From NCBI GenBank assembly GCA_017989135.1, contig JAGNQL010000005.1, forward strand, positions 1 to 62,941: DNA of 62,941 nt, in the 5' to 3' direction. A model generated the notes under the pieces. That model made no database searches, was not told the DNA's origin, and worked only from the letters and a program-made list of their open reading frames with translations. The position numbers and the translations under genes are program-made. Below, in pieces: positions 22,907 to 33,547 of this stretch. The stretch is from Burkholderiales bacterium. Lineage in GTDB: Bacteria > Pseudomonadota > Gammaproteobacteria > Burkholderiales > Casimicrobiaceae. The first letter of the stretch is position 1, and each line of letters starts with the position of its first letter.

Positions 22907-24246
22907 TTTGCCACCGCTGTCTTTTGGTCAGTGATCACCATCATGCCCGCACGCAGGTCTCCCGCCGTGATCTCGGTCGTGCGACCATCGCTAATCCCAG
23001 GCGTCACGGCGACCGCAACAGCCACGCCGTCGCGCAGCACCCATACCTGCTTCGCTGACGCCGTGCTTGATCCCGCCGCCGCTGACCTGCGTGTGCCTCC
23101 GGGCATGCGCGGTGTCAGACCCGCGAGTAAGCCACCTTTCGCGGCTGCAGGGCTCGCCGCCGCCGTCGTGGGGGTGAAGCGCAATGCAGTGTTGGGCACT
23201 AGAAGTACGTCGCTACGCTTCGTCGCGATGATCGTCGCCGTTGCCGTCATGCCGGGCCGTAATGTTAGGTCAGTGTTGTCGACGTTGAGATACGTGAGAT
23301 AGGTGACAACGTTGTCAGTGATCGTTGAGCCGAGCCCGACGCGCGTTATGACGGCCGGAAAATTTCGATTTGGATACGCGCTCACGGTGAAGGTTGCATC
23401 TTGGCCCAATTGGACCGAACCCACATCCGCCTCATCGACATAAACCCAGAGCCGCAGTTTGGTTAAGTCTTCGGCCACGGTGAAGAGTGTCACTGCCTGC
23501 AACGATGCTGCAACGGCATTGCCCGGATCGACGCTGCGCGTAAGCACGACACCGTCCGCAGGTGCGCTGATTGAAGCTTTAGAAAGATTGATTTCGTCTG
23601 TCGATAGCGCCGCTTTTGCGTCGTTCACGCCCGCTCGCGCGCTCGCGTCGTCGGCAACTGCGCGATCATGTGTGGCGCGCCCTGCATCCAGCTCACTCTT
23701 AGATGGCACCTTGCCGCCTGATAGTTTGGCAACCTCCTCCAAGCGACCTAACGCTGCAGCGGTTTCCCTAATCGTCGCGGAGGTTTGCTGAACTTTTGCA
23801 CTGGCGGCCGCTAACGCCGCTTTGGAGCGCAGAATCTGGTCGCGCAGCTTCGCTGTGTCGAGCACAACCAACACCTGTCCCTTTTTGATCGTGTCGTTCA
23901 CGTCAACATTCACTTTGAGGACAGTGCCCGACAATTCACTTCCGATACTGATAGAACGCGTCGGCTGTATCGTTCCGTTTGCAGCGACAGTGAGGGTCAG
24001 ATTGCCGCGCGTAACGGCTTGTGTGGTGTAGGTGGGCGCCGCGTTCGCTGCGTTACGCCATTGCCAGTACCACAGGCCAGCGGCGACGGCCAGAACGATC
24101 GCAATGCCGCCCCAGATCGTGGGACGGCGATACCACGCGCTGGCGACGGGTTCGTTCAACAAATCGGCAAGTTTGGTTTTGGACTCCGCGGGCGACGCAG
24201 TGATCGCTGGCGTCGGTGGTTCAATGGAAGGTTTGGGATCGGTCAT
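22903..24246 (-). CDS. MacA-type periplasmic adaptor (membrane fusion) protein
   Basis: The 447-residue protein has one N-terminal membrane helix (IWGGIAIVLAVAAGLWYWQW near residue 45), a biotinyl-lipoyl-like hairpin around SGTVLKVNVDVNDTIKKGQVL, an alpha-helical hairpin (about residues 135-210) and beta-barrel domains. An alanine/glycine-rich linker lies at about 350-400. It bridges the MacB-like permease to the outer membrane channel encoded upstream. Substrate is unknown; MacAB systems export macrolides, peptides or haem-related compounds. Confidence 0.92.
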   Translation of the reverse strand: MTDPKPSIEPPTPAITASPAESKTKLADLLNEPVASAWYRRPTIWGGIAIVLAVAAGLWYWQWRNAANAAPTYTTQAVTRGNLTLTVAANGTIQPTRSISIGSELSGTVLKVNVDVNDTIKKGQVLVVLDTAKLRDQILRSKAALAAASAKVQQTSATIRETAAALGRLEEVAKLSGGKVPSKSELDAGRATHDRAVADDASARAGVNDAKAALSTDEINLSKASISAPADGVVLTRSVDPGNAVAASLQAVTLFTVAEDLTKLRLWVYVDEADVGSVQLGQDATFTVSAYPNRNFPAVITRVGLGSTITDNVVTYLTYLNVDNTDLTLRPGMTATATIIATKRSDVLLVPNTALRFTPTTAAASPAAAKGGLLAGLTPRMPGGTRRSAAAGSSTASAKQVWVLRDGVAVAVAVTPGISDGRTTEITAGDLRAGMMVITDQKTAVAK

Positions 24247-25724
24247 AACGGCAATACGCGAGTAGGAGTGGCGACGATGTCGGGTTGCCAGCCGCCGCCA
24301 AGGGCTTTGTAAAGGCGCACATGATCGGCGGCGATGTCGGCGGTAACGCTTGCAACACCGTCTTGCGTATTGAGTTGTGTGCGCTGAGTTTCTAGGACCG
24401 TCTGAAAATCGACGATGCCGCTGGTGTAGCGCTGTCGTGCATACAAAGCTGCGTCACTAGCCGCTGCAGCTGCGAGCGTTAAACGCGCCAAACGCTCGCG
24501 GTCGCCGCGTAACGCGAGCAACGCGTCCTCCACGTCTTTCAACGCGATCAAAATAACGCCGCGATAATTTGCGAACGCTTGTTGCAACGCGGCCTCCTGT
24601 GCGCGCACTTGAGCGCTTAACGCGCCGCCGTTGAATATCGGCAGTGACACACCTGCCAGAAGTGCGCTCACAAGCGCCGCGCCGTGGGTCAGGCCGCCCA
24701 GTGTCAACGCATTTAAGGCCAATGAGCCACTGAGTTTGAAGCTCGGCATTCGTGCGGCGTCTGCCTGCGCGACACGCGCCGAAGCGGCGATCACTGAATA
24801 CTCAGCCGCGCGCACATCAGGCCGCTGGCGCAGCGTTTCGCTTGGCAAACTCAGTGCGAGGTCCGTGGCTGCCGTGGGTACTGCGCGCAGCCCCGCCAGC
24901 ACATCAAGCAGCGCGGCTGGTGGCTGTCCCACCAAAACGGCCAATGCGTGGCGAGCTTGATCGATCGCTATTTGCAATACCGGAAGCTGAGCTTGCGTCT
25001 GGAATACCGCGGCCCGCGCTTGGGCGTCTTCGAGAGAGGAAACGAGACCCGCCTGGAGGCGCCATTGCGTAATTTGGGCCGTCTCCACCTGACTGTTCAA
25101 ATTCGCGTTTGCGATCTCGAGCCGAGCCTGTGCGTTGCGTAACGTGATGTAGCTCAGGGCCACTTCGGCACCGATAGAAATTTGTACGTTGCCAAGGTTC
25201 GCAGCTCCTGCACTGGCGGATGCCTCGCTCGCAGCGAGCGCGCTGCGATTGCCGCCGAACACATCAATTTCCCAACTCGCGTCTGCGCCCAGTTTGAAGC
25301 TATTGCCCGTGCTTTTAGTGCCGGACGTACCGTGTTGTGCCGACGCAGCGCCAGCAACAACCGGCAGCAGCGCTCCGGCCGCAACGTCTCTCAGCGCACG
25401 AGCTTGAAGCAGCGCAGCGCTGGCGGCTTCGACATCGGTATTGCGTTGCATCGCTTGCAAAACAAGCGAAGTGAGTAATGGGTCATTGAATCGCTCCCAC
25501 CACTGCGCGAGCGAAGTTGCGTTCGGAGAAGGCGCACCCGTTTCGATAGACCAGTCCAATGGCACCATTAGCCCTACTGACTGATCCGTAGGCCCTTTCA
25601 CGGACGCACACCCATTCAGTAGCAAGATACTGCTTGCGACTAGAACGCAGACACCGATCGAGACGCATCGATGGGATATGAAGTTTTCACGCAATGCAGT
25701 GTTAAAACGAAGGTAGACGGACAT
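24243..25724 (-). CDS. NodT-family outer membrane efflux lipoprotein
   Basis: The protein is the TolC-like channel of the exporter. A lipoprotein signal ends in LLLNGC with the cysteine near residue 39. Two OEP repeats follow, with typical sequences LAQWWERFNDPLL, LRQRPDVRAAEY and VDFQTVLETQRTQLNTQDG. The ATG at 25724 is chosen because it directly opens the signal peptide; the frame stays open upstream to 25952 but there overlaps the phosphoketolase gene. No clear Shine-Dalgarno was found. It overlaps the adaptor gene by four bases. Confidence 0.88.
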   Translation of the reverse strand: MSVYLRFNTALRENFISHRCVSIGVCVLVASSILLLNGCASVKGPTDQSVGLMVPLDWSIETGAPSPNATSLAQWWERFNDPLLTSLVLQAMQRNTDVEAASAALLQARALRDVAAGALLPVVAGAASAQHGTSGTKSTGNSFKLGADASWEIDVFGGNRSALAASEASASAGAANLGNVQISIGAEVALSYITLRNAQARLEIANANLNSQVETAQITQWRLQAGLVSSLEDAQARAAVFQTQAQLPVLQIAIDQARHALAVLVGQPPAALLDVLAGLRAVPTAATDLALSLPSETLRQRPDVRAAEYSVIAASARVAQADAARMPSFKLSGSLALNALTLGGLTHGAALVSALLAGVSLPIFNGGALSAQVRAQEAALQQAFANYRGVILIALKDVEDALLALRGDRERLARLTLAAAAASDAALYARQRYTSGIVDFQTVLETQRTQLNTQDGVASVTADIAADHVRLYKALGGGWQPDIVATPTRVLPL

Positions 25725-25929
25725 AGGTTTCAGCGTGTCGACAACGACTTGTCTTCGACGAGCACGCATAGTGCGGCTTGCAGCGCTCGCGGTCTGTACT
25801 GCACCGAACACAGGCGTTCGTTTCTCATGGGGTGGGCAGTGTTCCCCGCGATTTGATCGGCTTACAGGTGCATCCCAACGGCGACGAATTTTGCTTGTCG
25901 CAGTTGCCGCGCGCGCTACAGTTGGCGCA

Positions 25930-28311
25930 TCAATTAGTCCATCGCCAATCACGCACCTCGGGCATATCTTCCCCGTGCATGGTGATGTAGTCGTTGTGTC
26001 GCTGTATGGCAGACCAATAGCGCGCGGTTGCTAACTCGACCTGATCCGCGAAGCGCGGAATTCGTTTGATCGCGTCCAATGCAAGTTGGTAGCGATCAAG
26101 ATTGTTGAGCACGACCATGTCGAACGGTGTGGTAGTCGTGCCTTCTTCTTTGTATCCACGCACGTGCATGTTGGCGTGATTGTGACGACGATAGGCCAAT
26201 TTATGGATGAGAGCGGGATAGCCGTGAAACGCGAAGATGACAGGTTTGTCTATCGTGAAAAGCTCATCAAAATCTTGGTCCTCAAGCCCATGCGGATGCT
26301 CGGATGGTGGCTGCAACACCATTAGATCAACGACGTTGACAACTCGAATGCGAATATCTGGCAAATAGCTGCGCAACAGCGTTACAGCAGCAAGCGTTTC
26401 AAGCGTCGGCACATCGCCCGCACAAGCCATCACCACATCCGGTTCGCTCGTTGAGGTACTCGCCCACGACCAGATGCCCGCCCCAACTGCGCAATGGCGC
26501 TGCGCGCTATCCATGTCGAGCCACTGCCATTCGGGCTGCTTACCCGACACAATCACGTTGACGTAGTTTCGGCTGCGTAGGCAGTGGTCTGTCACGGACA
26601 AAAGGCAGTTGGCATCCGGCGGCAGATAAATGCGAACGACTTCTGATTTCTTGTTCGCAACGTGATCGAGAAAACCAGGATCCTGATGCGAGAACCCGTT
26701 GTGATCCTGACGCCATACATGCGAGGTGAGCAAATAATTGAGCGATGCAATCGGTGCCCGCCACGGAATCTGTCGACACACTTTGAGCCACTTCGCATGC
26801 TGATTAAACATCGAATCAATAATCGGTATGAACGCTTCGTAACATGAAAAGAAGCCATGCCGTCCGGTCAAAAGGTAGCCTTCTAGCCATCCCTCACAAA
26901 GATGTTCACTCAGCACTTCCATCACACGGCCGTTTACGCTCAAATCGACGTCGACTGGCTCAATCTCGGCGATCCATGCCTTTCCGGTCACCTCGAATAC
27001 CGCGTCCAATCGGTTTGATGCAGTCTCGTCCGGTCCGAATAATCGAAAGTTGCCGTTCGTTAGATTTCGCTTCATCACGTCGCGCAAAAAGGCCCCGAGT
27101 ACGCGCGTCGCCTCGCCTTTAGATTGGCCGGGTGCAGTTACGCTTACGGCATAGTCCTCAACGTGCGGCAACGATAACGGCACCAAAAGTTCTCCACCGT
27201 TGGCGTGCGGATTGGAGCCCATTCGGCGCAGACCTCTCGGAGCGAGCTGTGCGATTTTCTCGTGAAGGCGTCCGGTGCTGTCGAATAGCTCCTCAGGTCG
27301 ATAGCTTCTAAGCCAGGCTTCGAGCTGCAGCAAATGTTCCGGGTTGCTGAAGTCCGTGATCGGAACTTGATGCGCGCGCCATGTGCCTTCAACAGGCTTT
27401 CCGTCGACCTGCTTAGGACCGGTCCAACCCTTAGGCGTGCACAGTATTAACAACGGCCAACGCGGACGCGTCAGGGCCTTCGAATCCACATTGACGCGTG
27501 CGTCGAATTGAATGCGGCGAATTCGCTCGTGCATTTCGTCAAGCGTGCTTGCTAAGAGCTGGTGCACTGCGATGGGATCTTCGCATTCCACGTAAAACGG
27601 TTCGTAGCCGTAACCATTCATCAGGTCCGTGAGTTCTTGGCGACTGATTCTCGCGAGAATCGTGGGGTTCGCGATCTTGAAACCATTTAGATGCAAGATC
27701 GGGAGTACGGCGCCATCGCGCGCCGGATTTAGGAATTTATTGGAATGCCAACTGGTCGCGAGCGCTCCCGTTTCGGCCTCGCCGTCACCCACGACGCAAG
27801 CCACAATCAAATCAGGATTGTCGAACACGGCGCCGTAGGCGTGTGCGAGCGAATATCCCAACTCGCCTCCCTCATGAATCGAGCCCGGCGTTTCAGGCGC
27901 CACGTGGCTTGGAATCCCATGTGGCCATGAAAATTGACGGAACAGTCGTTGAAGACCGTTCCGACTTTGGTCAATCGCCGGGTAGCGCTCGGTGTAACTA
28001 CCTTCAAGATAGGTGTTTGCAAGGATGCCCGGTCCACCGTGTCCCGGCCCAACCACCAACATCGCGTTGAGACCGTTCTCGATGATCAAGCGATTGAGGT
28101 GTACGTATAAAAGATTCAGGCCCGGCGTGGTGCCCCAGTGCCCAAGTAGGCGTGGCTTGATGTGCTCAAGAGACAGCGGACTTTCAAGCAACGGGTTGTC
28201 ACGTAAGTAAATTTGTCCGACTGAGAGGTAATTCGCGGCGCGCCAATAAGCGTGCATGAGCTCCAACTTTTCAGTTGAAAGCGACTTGTTCGTTTGAGGC
28301 TGTTCGGTCAC
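25930..28311 (-). CDS. xfp: Phosphoketolase (xylulose-5-phosphate/fructose-6-phosphate)
   Basis: The 793-residue thiamine diphosphate enzyme splits xylulose 5-phosphate or fructose 6-phosphate with phosphate into acetyl phosphate and an aldose phosphate. Motifs include [18 protein letters not shown] and the ThDP-binding [10 protein letters not shown] near residue 174, with full family length. Acetyl phosphate can feed the acetate kinase at 42488-43678 to make ATP. The start overlaps the stop of the HAD gene (ATGA), so both are translated from one message. Confidence 0.96.
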   Translation of the reverse strand: MTEQPQTNKSLSTEKLELMHAYWRAANYLSVGQIYLRDNPLLESPLSLEHIKPRLLGHWGTTPGLNLLYVHLNRLIIENGLNAMLVVGPGHGGPGILANTYLEGSYTERYPAIDQSRNGLQRLFRQFSWPHGIPSHVAPETPGSIHEGGELGYSLAHAYGAVFDNPDLIVACVVGDGEAETGALATSWHSNKFLNPARDGAVLPILHLNGFKIANPTILARISRQELTDLMNGYGYEPFYVECEDPIAVHQLLASTLDEMHERIRRIQFDARVNVDSKALTRPRWPLLILCTPKGWTGPKQVDGKPVEGTWRAHQVPITDFSNPEHLLQLEAWLRSYRPEELFDSTGRLHEKIAQLAPRGLRRMGSNPHANGGELLVPLSLPHVEDYAVSVTAPGQSKGEATRVLGAFLRDVMKRNLTNGNFRLFGPDETASNRLDAVFEVTGKAWIAEIEPVDVDLSVNGRVMEVLSEHLCEGWLEGYLLTGRHGFFSCYEAFIPIIDSMFNQHAKWLKVCRQIPWRAPIASLNYLLTSHVWRQDHNGFSHQDPGFLDHVANKKSEVVRIYLPPDANCLLSVTDHCLRSRNYVNVIVSGKQPEWQWLDMDSAQRHCAVGAGIWSWASTSTSEPDVVMACAGDVPTLETLAAVTLLRSYLPDIRIRVVNVVDLMVLQPPSEHPHGLEDQDFDELFTIDKPVIFAFHGYPALIHKLAYRRHNHANMHVRGYKEEGTTTTPFDMVVLNNLDRYQLALDAIKRIPRFADQVELATARYWSAIQRHNDYITMHGEDMPEVRDWRWTN

Positions 28312-29012
28312 GAGATCGCTGCCGCGTTATGTCCGAGCAGCGCAGCCACATTCACGTGAAGCAAATCCGCGATTAGCTCAATCGTGATGTCAGCCGCCGG
28401 ATATGCGGCCGCATTCTGTGGATCAAGCGCATAGTGGCCTTGCAGCGGGCAAACCGTTGTCAACGTGTCTCCCATAGTCGCTTTCGAAGCCGAAAGAATG
28501 CTCAATTTATCGTCAATCATCACATAGTGCTTCGCCGGATAGATGCGTCGGACATCATCGAGCTTTTTTTCTTTGTGAACGTAGATCAGAACGCGTCCAG
28601 TGACAGCATCCCACAGCCCGGAGCGTTGTATCTTTCGCCCCTGGAAAATGGCGTCCCCGTCAGACACAATGACGGTTTGCCCAATCCGGTTGAGATATGC
28701 CACGACATCTAGAGCGCGTGGGAACACGCGTTCTGCAAACGGATAGTCAATCAAAAATGAAGCGAGGGTGATCAACCTTAGGTCGTTACCCATGACGCGC
28801 TCTGCTTCGCTGCGAAATTGTTGAAGCGCGCCGATGTAATCGGCGTAGCCCTGTTTAGAACGTAGTTCCTCAAAAATCGCCCAATAGCGTTTCGCCCGAA
28901 GTGCGCCAAAATCCCGATCGAGTCGGTGCCGCAAATCTTCGACGATTCGATCATTGTCGATCAACGTATTGTCGACGTCCACGAGAAACACAACGTCACA
29001 CGGTGGATTCAT
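28308..29012 (-). CDS. HAD-superfamily phosphatase
   Basis: The 234-residue protein has the HAD motifs: DVDNTLID with the nucleophile at the start, [12 protein letters not shown] as motif II and [11 protein letters not shown] as motif IV, with lysine in HKEKKLDDV between them. The substrate is unknown. The ATG at 29012 follows GGAGCGGTGATCAG and begins just ahead of motif I; a longer frame upstream is unlikely. Translational coupling with phosphoketolase suggests a role in sugar phosphate use. Confidence 0.85.
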   Translation of the reverse strand: MNPPCDVVFLVDVDNTLIDNDRIVEDLRHRLDRDFGALRAKRYWAIFEELRSKQGYADYIGALQQFRSEAERVMGNDLRLITLASFLIDYPFAERVFPRALDVVAYLNRIGQTVIVSDGDAIFQGRKIQRSGLWDAVTGRVLIYVHKEKKLDDVRRIYPAKHYVMIDDKLSILSASKATMGDTLTTVCPLQGHYALDPQNAAAYPAADITIELIADLLHVNVAALLGHNAAAIS

Positions 29013-29067
29013 CTGATCACCGCTCCACGCGTACGAGCGGCAACAGCACGTTCCAGCGAAGGTTCGT

Positions 29068-29577
29068 TCACTTGACCCGCGGTTCTCTGAATTTGAACCA
29101 CGAATCGCGAATTGAGCCAAGGCCATCGCGCAGCGACGATCGCTTCGAAAATGTAGGCGACGTCGGCAAGCAGACCAGCTTTGAATTGGCAAGTTCAAGT
29201 TTCGCTGCGATGTCGATCAATTCGAGTTCCAGGTGGCGGCGTTGGTCTAGCTCGTCGACCCACGTCGCGTGCAATTGATCGAGCGCGTCGACGCATTCCA
29301 ATGCGCATTTCCGCAGACCTTCGTCTATGTTTTGGTCACACGTTTTCCGAGACGCCGTAGCAGCGAGATGCATGTCGACCGATGCGCGTAGTCGCGCCTT
29401 CACGGCGCTAAAGAGCGGATCCCAATCGGGTACGGAAATGTCTGTCTTATTTCGTTTTTGCCACGCATAGAGTGATGGCAGACTCTGTGCATGCGTGCAG
29501 GCTGCGCCCTCACGCATACAAACGCGTGGAGCCACTTCGGTAATCACTAAGCGTGGAACTGAGCCATTTGGCATCAT
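29068..29577 (-). CDS. Hypothetical protein, coiled-coil rich
   Basis: The 169-residue protein is unrecognised. Its centre (DPLFSAVKARLRASVDMHLA) and C-terminal half (ALDQLHATWVDELDQRRHLE) look helical. No signal or membrane segment. AAGGGG lies shortly before the ATG at 29577, which supports it as a real gene. It is 55 bp upstream of the HAD gene on the same strand. The region 29578-29786 shows no gene. Confidence 0.6.
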   Translation of the reverse strand: MMPNGSVPRLVITEVAPRVCMREGAACTHAQSLPSLYAWQKRNKTDISVPDWDPLFSAVKARLRASVDMHLAATASRKTCDQNIDEGLRKCALECVDALDQLHATWVDELDQRRHLELELIDIAAKLELANSKLVCLPTSPTFSKRSSLRDGLGSIRDSWFKFREPRVK

Positions 29578-29786
29578 GCTCTACCCCTTCGAAATCGGAT
29601 TAAAACGCTATTGCGCAGCGCGCCTGTTGCAGCGCTAGCACGGACGAATTGTGGAGGCGTTGGCCGTCTTAGTCTGTTCGCTTTCGCACAGAGAAACACT
29701 GCGCGCCATCAGCGCGCGCCGTGCGACGTGAATTCTTGTGGTTTTGTTCTATGGAGTTGCGGCAAAGCTTGCGCGGCGTCGATAGG

Positions 29787-30476
29787 TCACCCTAGTAACT
29801 GCGCGTACGCTCGTCGCTCTGCAGCGTAGCAATCACACGAAGCCAATTCGAGCCCGCCGCGATCGGTTACGGCTATCTCGCCGCGATGGTATTCAATCAA
29901 ACCGCTGCGTTGCAAACTACTTGCTGCCGACGTGATGCCTACGCGGCGAACGCCCAACATGTAGGCGAGAAATTCCTGCGTGATATGAAAGTGGTTTGAA
30001 TGCGCGCGATCTTGACTCATCAATAGCCAGCGCGCCAATCGTGGCCGAATCAAGTGAAAACGCAGGCATGCGGCCGATGCCGCGAGTTGTGACATTCGCA
30101 CATACAAATATCGGCCAAGCAGCTTTCTCAATGCAGCACTATCCGCAAGTTCACGCTTAAACGCGTTTGCAGGGATGCGATGCGCCAACCCGCCGCCTTG
30201 GACCAGCGCGCGTGTAGGCGACGCCAAAACGCCCAGCGCCAGCTCCGCGCCGACCATGCCTTCGCTGCCTACCATGCCGACTTCTACGCCTGCGTGTCCA
30301 TCAATCAGCGTGACGAGTGAAATGAATCCACTCATCGGAAAGTACACATATCGGGTTGCCGTATGCGGTTCGCACAAGATAACGGACAACTTCAATTCGT
30401 ATGTTTCGCAAACGGCTAGAAGGCTTATTCGATCGGTGCGCGGCAGCATGGCGATGAGCTTGTTTTCAGCATTCAC
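29787..30476 (-). CDS. Crp/Fnr-family transcription regulator 1
   Basis: The 229-residue protein has a cyclic-nucleotide-binding-like N-terminal domain (YVYFPMSGFISLVTLIDGHAGVEVGMVGSEGMVGAELALG) and a C-terminal winged helix with recognition region AYMLGVRRVGITSAASSLQRSGL. The four FNR cysteines are absent, so it is not an iron-sulfur oxygen sensor of the classical type. The GTG at 30476 is chosen because GGAGAG lies eight bases upstream; the longer frame to 30539 is less likely. A paralogue lies about 320 bp upstream. Confidence 0.85.
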   Translation of the reverse strand: MNAENKLIAMLPRTDRISLLAVCETYELKLSVILCEPHTATRYVYFPMSGFISLVTLIDGHAGVEVGMVGSEGMVGAELALGVLASPTRALVQGGGLAHRIPANAFKRELADSAALRKLLGRYLYVRMSQLAASAACLRFHLIRPRLARWLLMSQDRAHSNHFHITQEFLAYMLGVRRVGITSAASSLQRSGLIEYHRGEIAVTDRGGLELASCDCYAAERRAYAQLLG

Positions 30477-30793
30477 CAATCGAACTCTCCGGTGCGTAAA
30501 GATGGGGGCTACGAAAAACGATGATCTGCCATCTGCCATTTAGAGAGCTAGTGTGAACCCTTCCGGCATGTATGACTGTCTGCCAGCCAACATAGCTTGA
30601 TGGTAAGTCGCGCCAAGAGAAAATTTGACAACCTAGTAGCGCTTCGGCGTGCGCGAGAAACGCACAAATCGAGGATCGGCATACGACCAATTTCTACTTA
30701 GTAGTTACAAGCGTCTTGCTGGCGTCACGAACTGGCTCCACTCGGCGGCAGCCGCGCCAACAGATCGCGCGAATTGCAAAGCGCAATACGGCG

Positions 30794-31516
30794 CTAAGTG
30801 GCCTCTCTGTTAGGCAACAACCGGTCATACTCTTTTTTGACCACTGCGTAGCATTCGCAGGTTCGCGCTTCCAAACCTACTCGATCAAGTACGTTGATTC
30901 GGCCGCGGGAATATCGAATCAGCCCGGATCGTTGCAAGTTAAGCGCGGATTCCGTTACGCCTTCGCGACGTACTCCCAACATGTTGGCAATCAACTCTTG
31001 TGTCATCACAAGTTCCGTCCCTTGTAAGCGATCGAGGCTAAGTAGTAGCCACCGACAGAGTTGTTGGTCTAGTGAGTGATGCCTGTTGCACACGGCAGTT
31101 TGTGCCATTTGTGTGATCAGCGCTTGGGTGTAGCGCAGCAACAAATGCATTACTGGCCCGGACCGATTGAACTCATCCTTGATCGTGGCGGCACTAATCC
31201 GGAAGCCTTCTCCGGCACTTTGAACTACGCCGCGGCTCGGCGTTGATCCACCGCCCATGAACAATGAAATGCCGACGATTCCCTCGTTGCCCACGACGGC
31301 GATCTCGGCTGATGCCCCGTTCTCTAATACGTAGAGCAGCGACACGATTGCAGTGGTCGGAAAGTACACGTGTCGAAGCGTGCTTCCCGATTCATACAGT
31401 ACTTGCCCCAAGGGCATTTGCACCCACTCCAGCATAGGTAACCAACGCTCTCGCTCCGCACTCGGAAGCGAGGCAAGAGGGTGATTCTTTAAAGGATCGG
31501 GAGGAGTAGGGGGCAT
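30794..31516 (-). CDS. Crp/Fnr-family transcription regulator 2
   Basis: The 240-residue paralogue of regulator 1 shares the YFPTTAIVSLLYVLENGASAEIAVVGNEGIVGISLFMGG core and a winged helix with MTQELIANMLGVRREGVTESA. It too lacks FNR-type cysteine clusters. Its start faces the fatty acid hydroxylase gene across a dyad-rich 310 bp region, so it may control that divergent promoter. Between the two regulators, 30477-30793 shows nothing recognisable. Confidence 0.88.
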   Translation of the reverse strand: MPPTPPDPLKNHPLASLPSAERERWLPMLEWVQMPLGQVLYESGSTLRHVYFPTTAIVSLLYVLENGASAEIAVVGNEGIVGISLFMGGGSTPSRGVVQSAGEGFRISAATIKDEFNRSGPVMHLLLRYTQALITQMAQTAVCNRHHSLDQQLCRWLLLSLDRLQGTELVMTQELIANMLGVRREGVTESALNLQRSGLIRYSRGRINVLDRVGLEARTCECYAVVKKEYDRLLPNREAT

Positions 31517-31602
31517 TTAATGTACTGAACGTTTCGCACATGTAAGCGCCTTCGCAGACATGCGTGAGTCAACCTAGTATAGGTAAGAAAAATCTTTCCA
31601 TA

Positions 31603-31690
31603 TGTGCGATAGCGAACATAGTAGCGCGATAACCAACAAAAAACCTGTTGGGGCGAAGCCATTGGCTGGTCCAATGTTCGTTATCGCACA
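31603..31690. promoter_or_regulatory. Nested dyads in the divergent promoter region
   Basis: TGTGCGATAGCGAACAT (31603-31619) and ATGTTCGTTATCGCACA (31674-31690) are complementary at 16 of 17 positions. Between them, GCGATAACC repeats part of the arm at about 31626, and CATTGG-CTGGT-CCAATG (31660-31676) forms a smaller dyad. The region separates Crp/Fnr regulator 2 from the fatty acid hydroxylase gene. Confidence 0.6.
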
Positions 31691-31826
31691 GATTGGGCGA
31701 CTTGGCTCAGCTAACCTCAAACGCAAATTCAAATAGCACTAGCGGGCCGGAAGAGGTTCCTCTCGTGCTTGCCGCGTAGCGTGCAGATCACGTATACGCT
31801 TGCGCCCCCATTTTTTAGGACACTGC

Positions 31827-32369
31827 ATGAGGCTTTTCCGCCTAGAGCATGGCGAGACCGCATATCGCGTGGACTTCGCGTTTTATGCATCCACGATCCT
31901 CGCACTCACCGTCTACCTGATAGCGACGTCAGCGCGGGAACAGTATGCGACGTTGGCTGGTTTAGTTCTGGCTGGTTTTTTCGGTTGGACGCTGATCGAA
32001 TATCTGCTGCATCGATTTGTGTTGCACGGCGTGCAGCCATTTCATCGCTGGCATCTCGAACATCACGGTCGCCAGAGCGCTCTCATCTGCACGCCTACTG
32101 CACTCAGCGCTGGGCTCGTGGCATCACTTTACTTTTTGCCGGCACTATTGCTGAGTAACCGCTGGGCGGCGTGTGCGCTGACGCTTGGGTTTCTCACTGG
32201 TTACTTCGGCTACGCGCTCACTCACCACGCCGTTCATCACTGGATTGCGAACGGACAATGGTTACGTCGACGAAAACAATGGCATGCCGCTCACCATCAC
32301 ACTGGTGAGCTACGTCGGTTTGGCGTAACCAACGAATTTTGGGATCGGATATTCCGCACTTCGCGGTGA
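31827..32369 (+). CDS. Fatty acid hydroxylase / sterol desaturase-family membrane protein
   Basis: The 180-residue protein has about four membrane helices and the di-iron histidine boxes HRFVLH, HRWHLEHHG, HHAVHH and WHAAHHH. The family includes fatty acid 2-hydroxylases and carotenoid hydroxylases; the substrate here is not known. The ATG at 31827 follows AGGACACTGC; an in-frame start at 31800 is possible. The 311 bp after it (32370-32680) show no convincing gene. Confidence 0.82.
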   Translation: MRLFRLEHGETAYRVDFAFYASTILALTVYLIATSAREQYATLAGLVLAGFFGWTLIEYLLHRFVLHGVQPFHRWHLEHHGRQSALICTPTALSAGLVASLYFLPALLLSNRWAACALTLGFLTGYFGYALTHHAVHHWIANGQWLRRRKQWHAAHHHTGELRRFGVTNEFWDRIFRTSR

Positions 32370-32680
32370 ATGGGAAACGCTGATTCCCGATCCAAGCGAA
32401 ATGCGCTTCAATGAAGCGAGAGTTCGTCAGCGCACAGACGCAGTTCAAGCATTGCGCTAGAAATAGACTCTAGAAACAGCATGCAACTTCGTTCTGATTC
32501 GTGCGCACCAAGACGCACGTGAAGGCATGCTGGAAGGGCGACCTCCTCCTCACTTTACTAGCGACGAGTGTTTGAAGCTTGAAGTAGAAGTGGCAGCCGT
32601 AACGGGACGACGCGAAGTTTGCGTCGCCCGACATGGCGGCTACTTTCCGCTGGGCAACACTTTTTCGCGCGGAAATCCAT

Positions 32681-33241
32681 ATGAACCAATACCTTATTTC
32701 AGTTGTTGTCGGCAGCCTACGGCACGATTCGCTCAATCGCAAGCTTGCGACGGCAGTCGCTAAGCTCGGTCCCCTCGACTTCACGTTCATTCAGGTCGAA
32801 ATTGGCGACCTGCCGCTCTACGATCAGTCGGAGGACGATTCACCCGCCCCGCCTGTTCGCCGATTGCGTGAAGAGATCGCAGCTAGCGACGGACTTCTTT
32901 TTGTAACACCCGAATACAACCGATCAATCCCCGGCGTGTTGAAGAATGCGATAGACCATGCATCTCGTCCCTACGGTCATAGCGTGTGGAATGGAAAGCC
33001 AGCTGGGGTGCTGGGCGTATCTGTCGGTGCAATGGGCACGGCAATGGCGCAACAGCATTTGCGCAATGTGCTCGCCTATTTGAACGTCCCAACGCTTGGA
33101 CAGCCAGAGGCATTCATCCACGCGACAGATGGCCTGTTCGATGACGCTGGGAACATTGGCGAAGCAAGCCATGCGTTTCTGCAAGATTGGATGAATCACT
33201 ACGCTGCGTGGATACGCGCTCACGCTGGTGACCCCGACTGA
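32681..33241 (+). CDS. NADPH-dependent FMN reductase family protein
   Basis: The 186-residue flavodoxin-like protein starts ISVVVGSLRHDSLNRKLA, with the FMN phosphate-binding loop, and contains the family motif VTPEYNRSIPGVLKNAIDHAS followed by GKPAGVLGVSVGAMGTAMAQ. Such enzymes reduce flavins, quinones, azo compounds or chromate. The ATG at 32681 is chosen over a start 48 bases upstream because the fold begins there. Downstream, 33242-33547 shows no gene. Confidence 0.9.
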   Translation: MNQYLISVVVGSLRHDSLNRKLATAVAKLGPLDFTFIQVEIGDLPLYDQSEDDSPAPPVRRLREEIAASDGLLFVTPEYNRSIPGVLKNAIDHASRPYGHSVWNGKPAGVLGVSVGAMGTAMAQQHLRNVLAYLNVPTLGQPEAFIHATDGLFDDAGNIGEASHAFLQDWMNHYAAWIRAHAGDPD

Positions 33242-33547
33242 CCGCTGACTCCTGACTCCGTTTGCGTTACCGCGAATGGAGTATCGCCGTAACGTATTCC
33301 GTCACAAAAAGTGCCTAGCGCTCGGCCTCTGATTGGCGCTGCCACGCGTGCGCCGTCGGCTTGCCGACAACAGCGTTGGCTCCTGCGCCTACATCCAAAT
33401 GCGCGCAGTCCGACAGACAAATTCCCCCCCCGTTCGTAGCATTTCGCTAACGCATTGAGGCGACCAATCCGATGTCGGAACGCGGTCTTAGCCCCCTTGC
33501 CTCTAATTCTGCGACTGACATGCGTGCCAGTCGAATGGAGCACTCTG

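Noticed and set aside
32370..32680. Coding potential in the gap after the fatty acid hydroxylase
   Set aside because: The only frames are short or overlap the FMN reductase, without ribosome sites or recognisable motifs.
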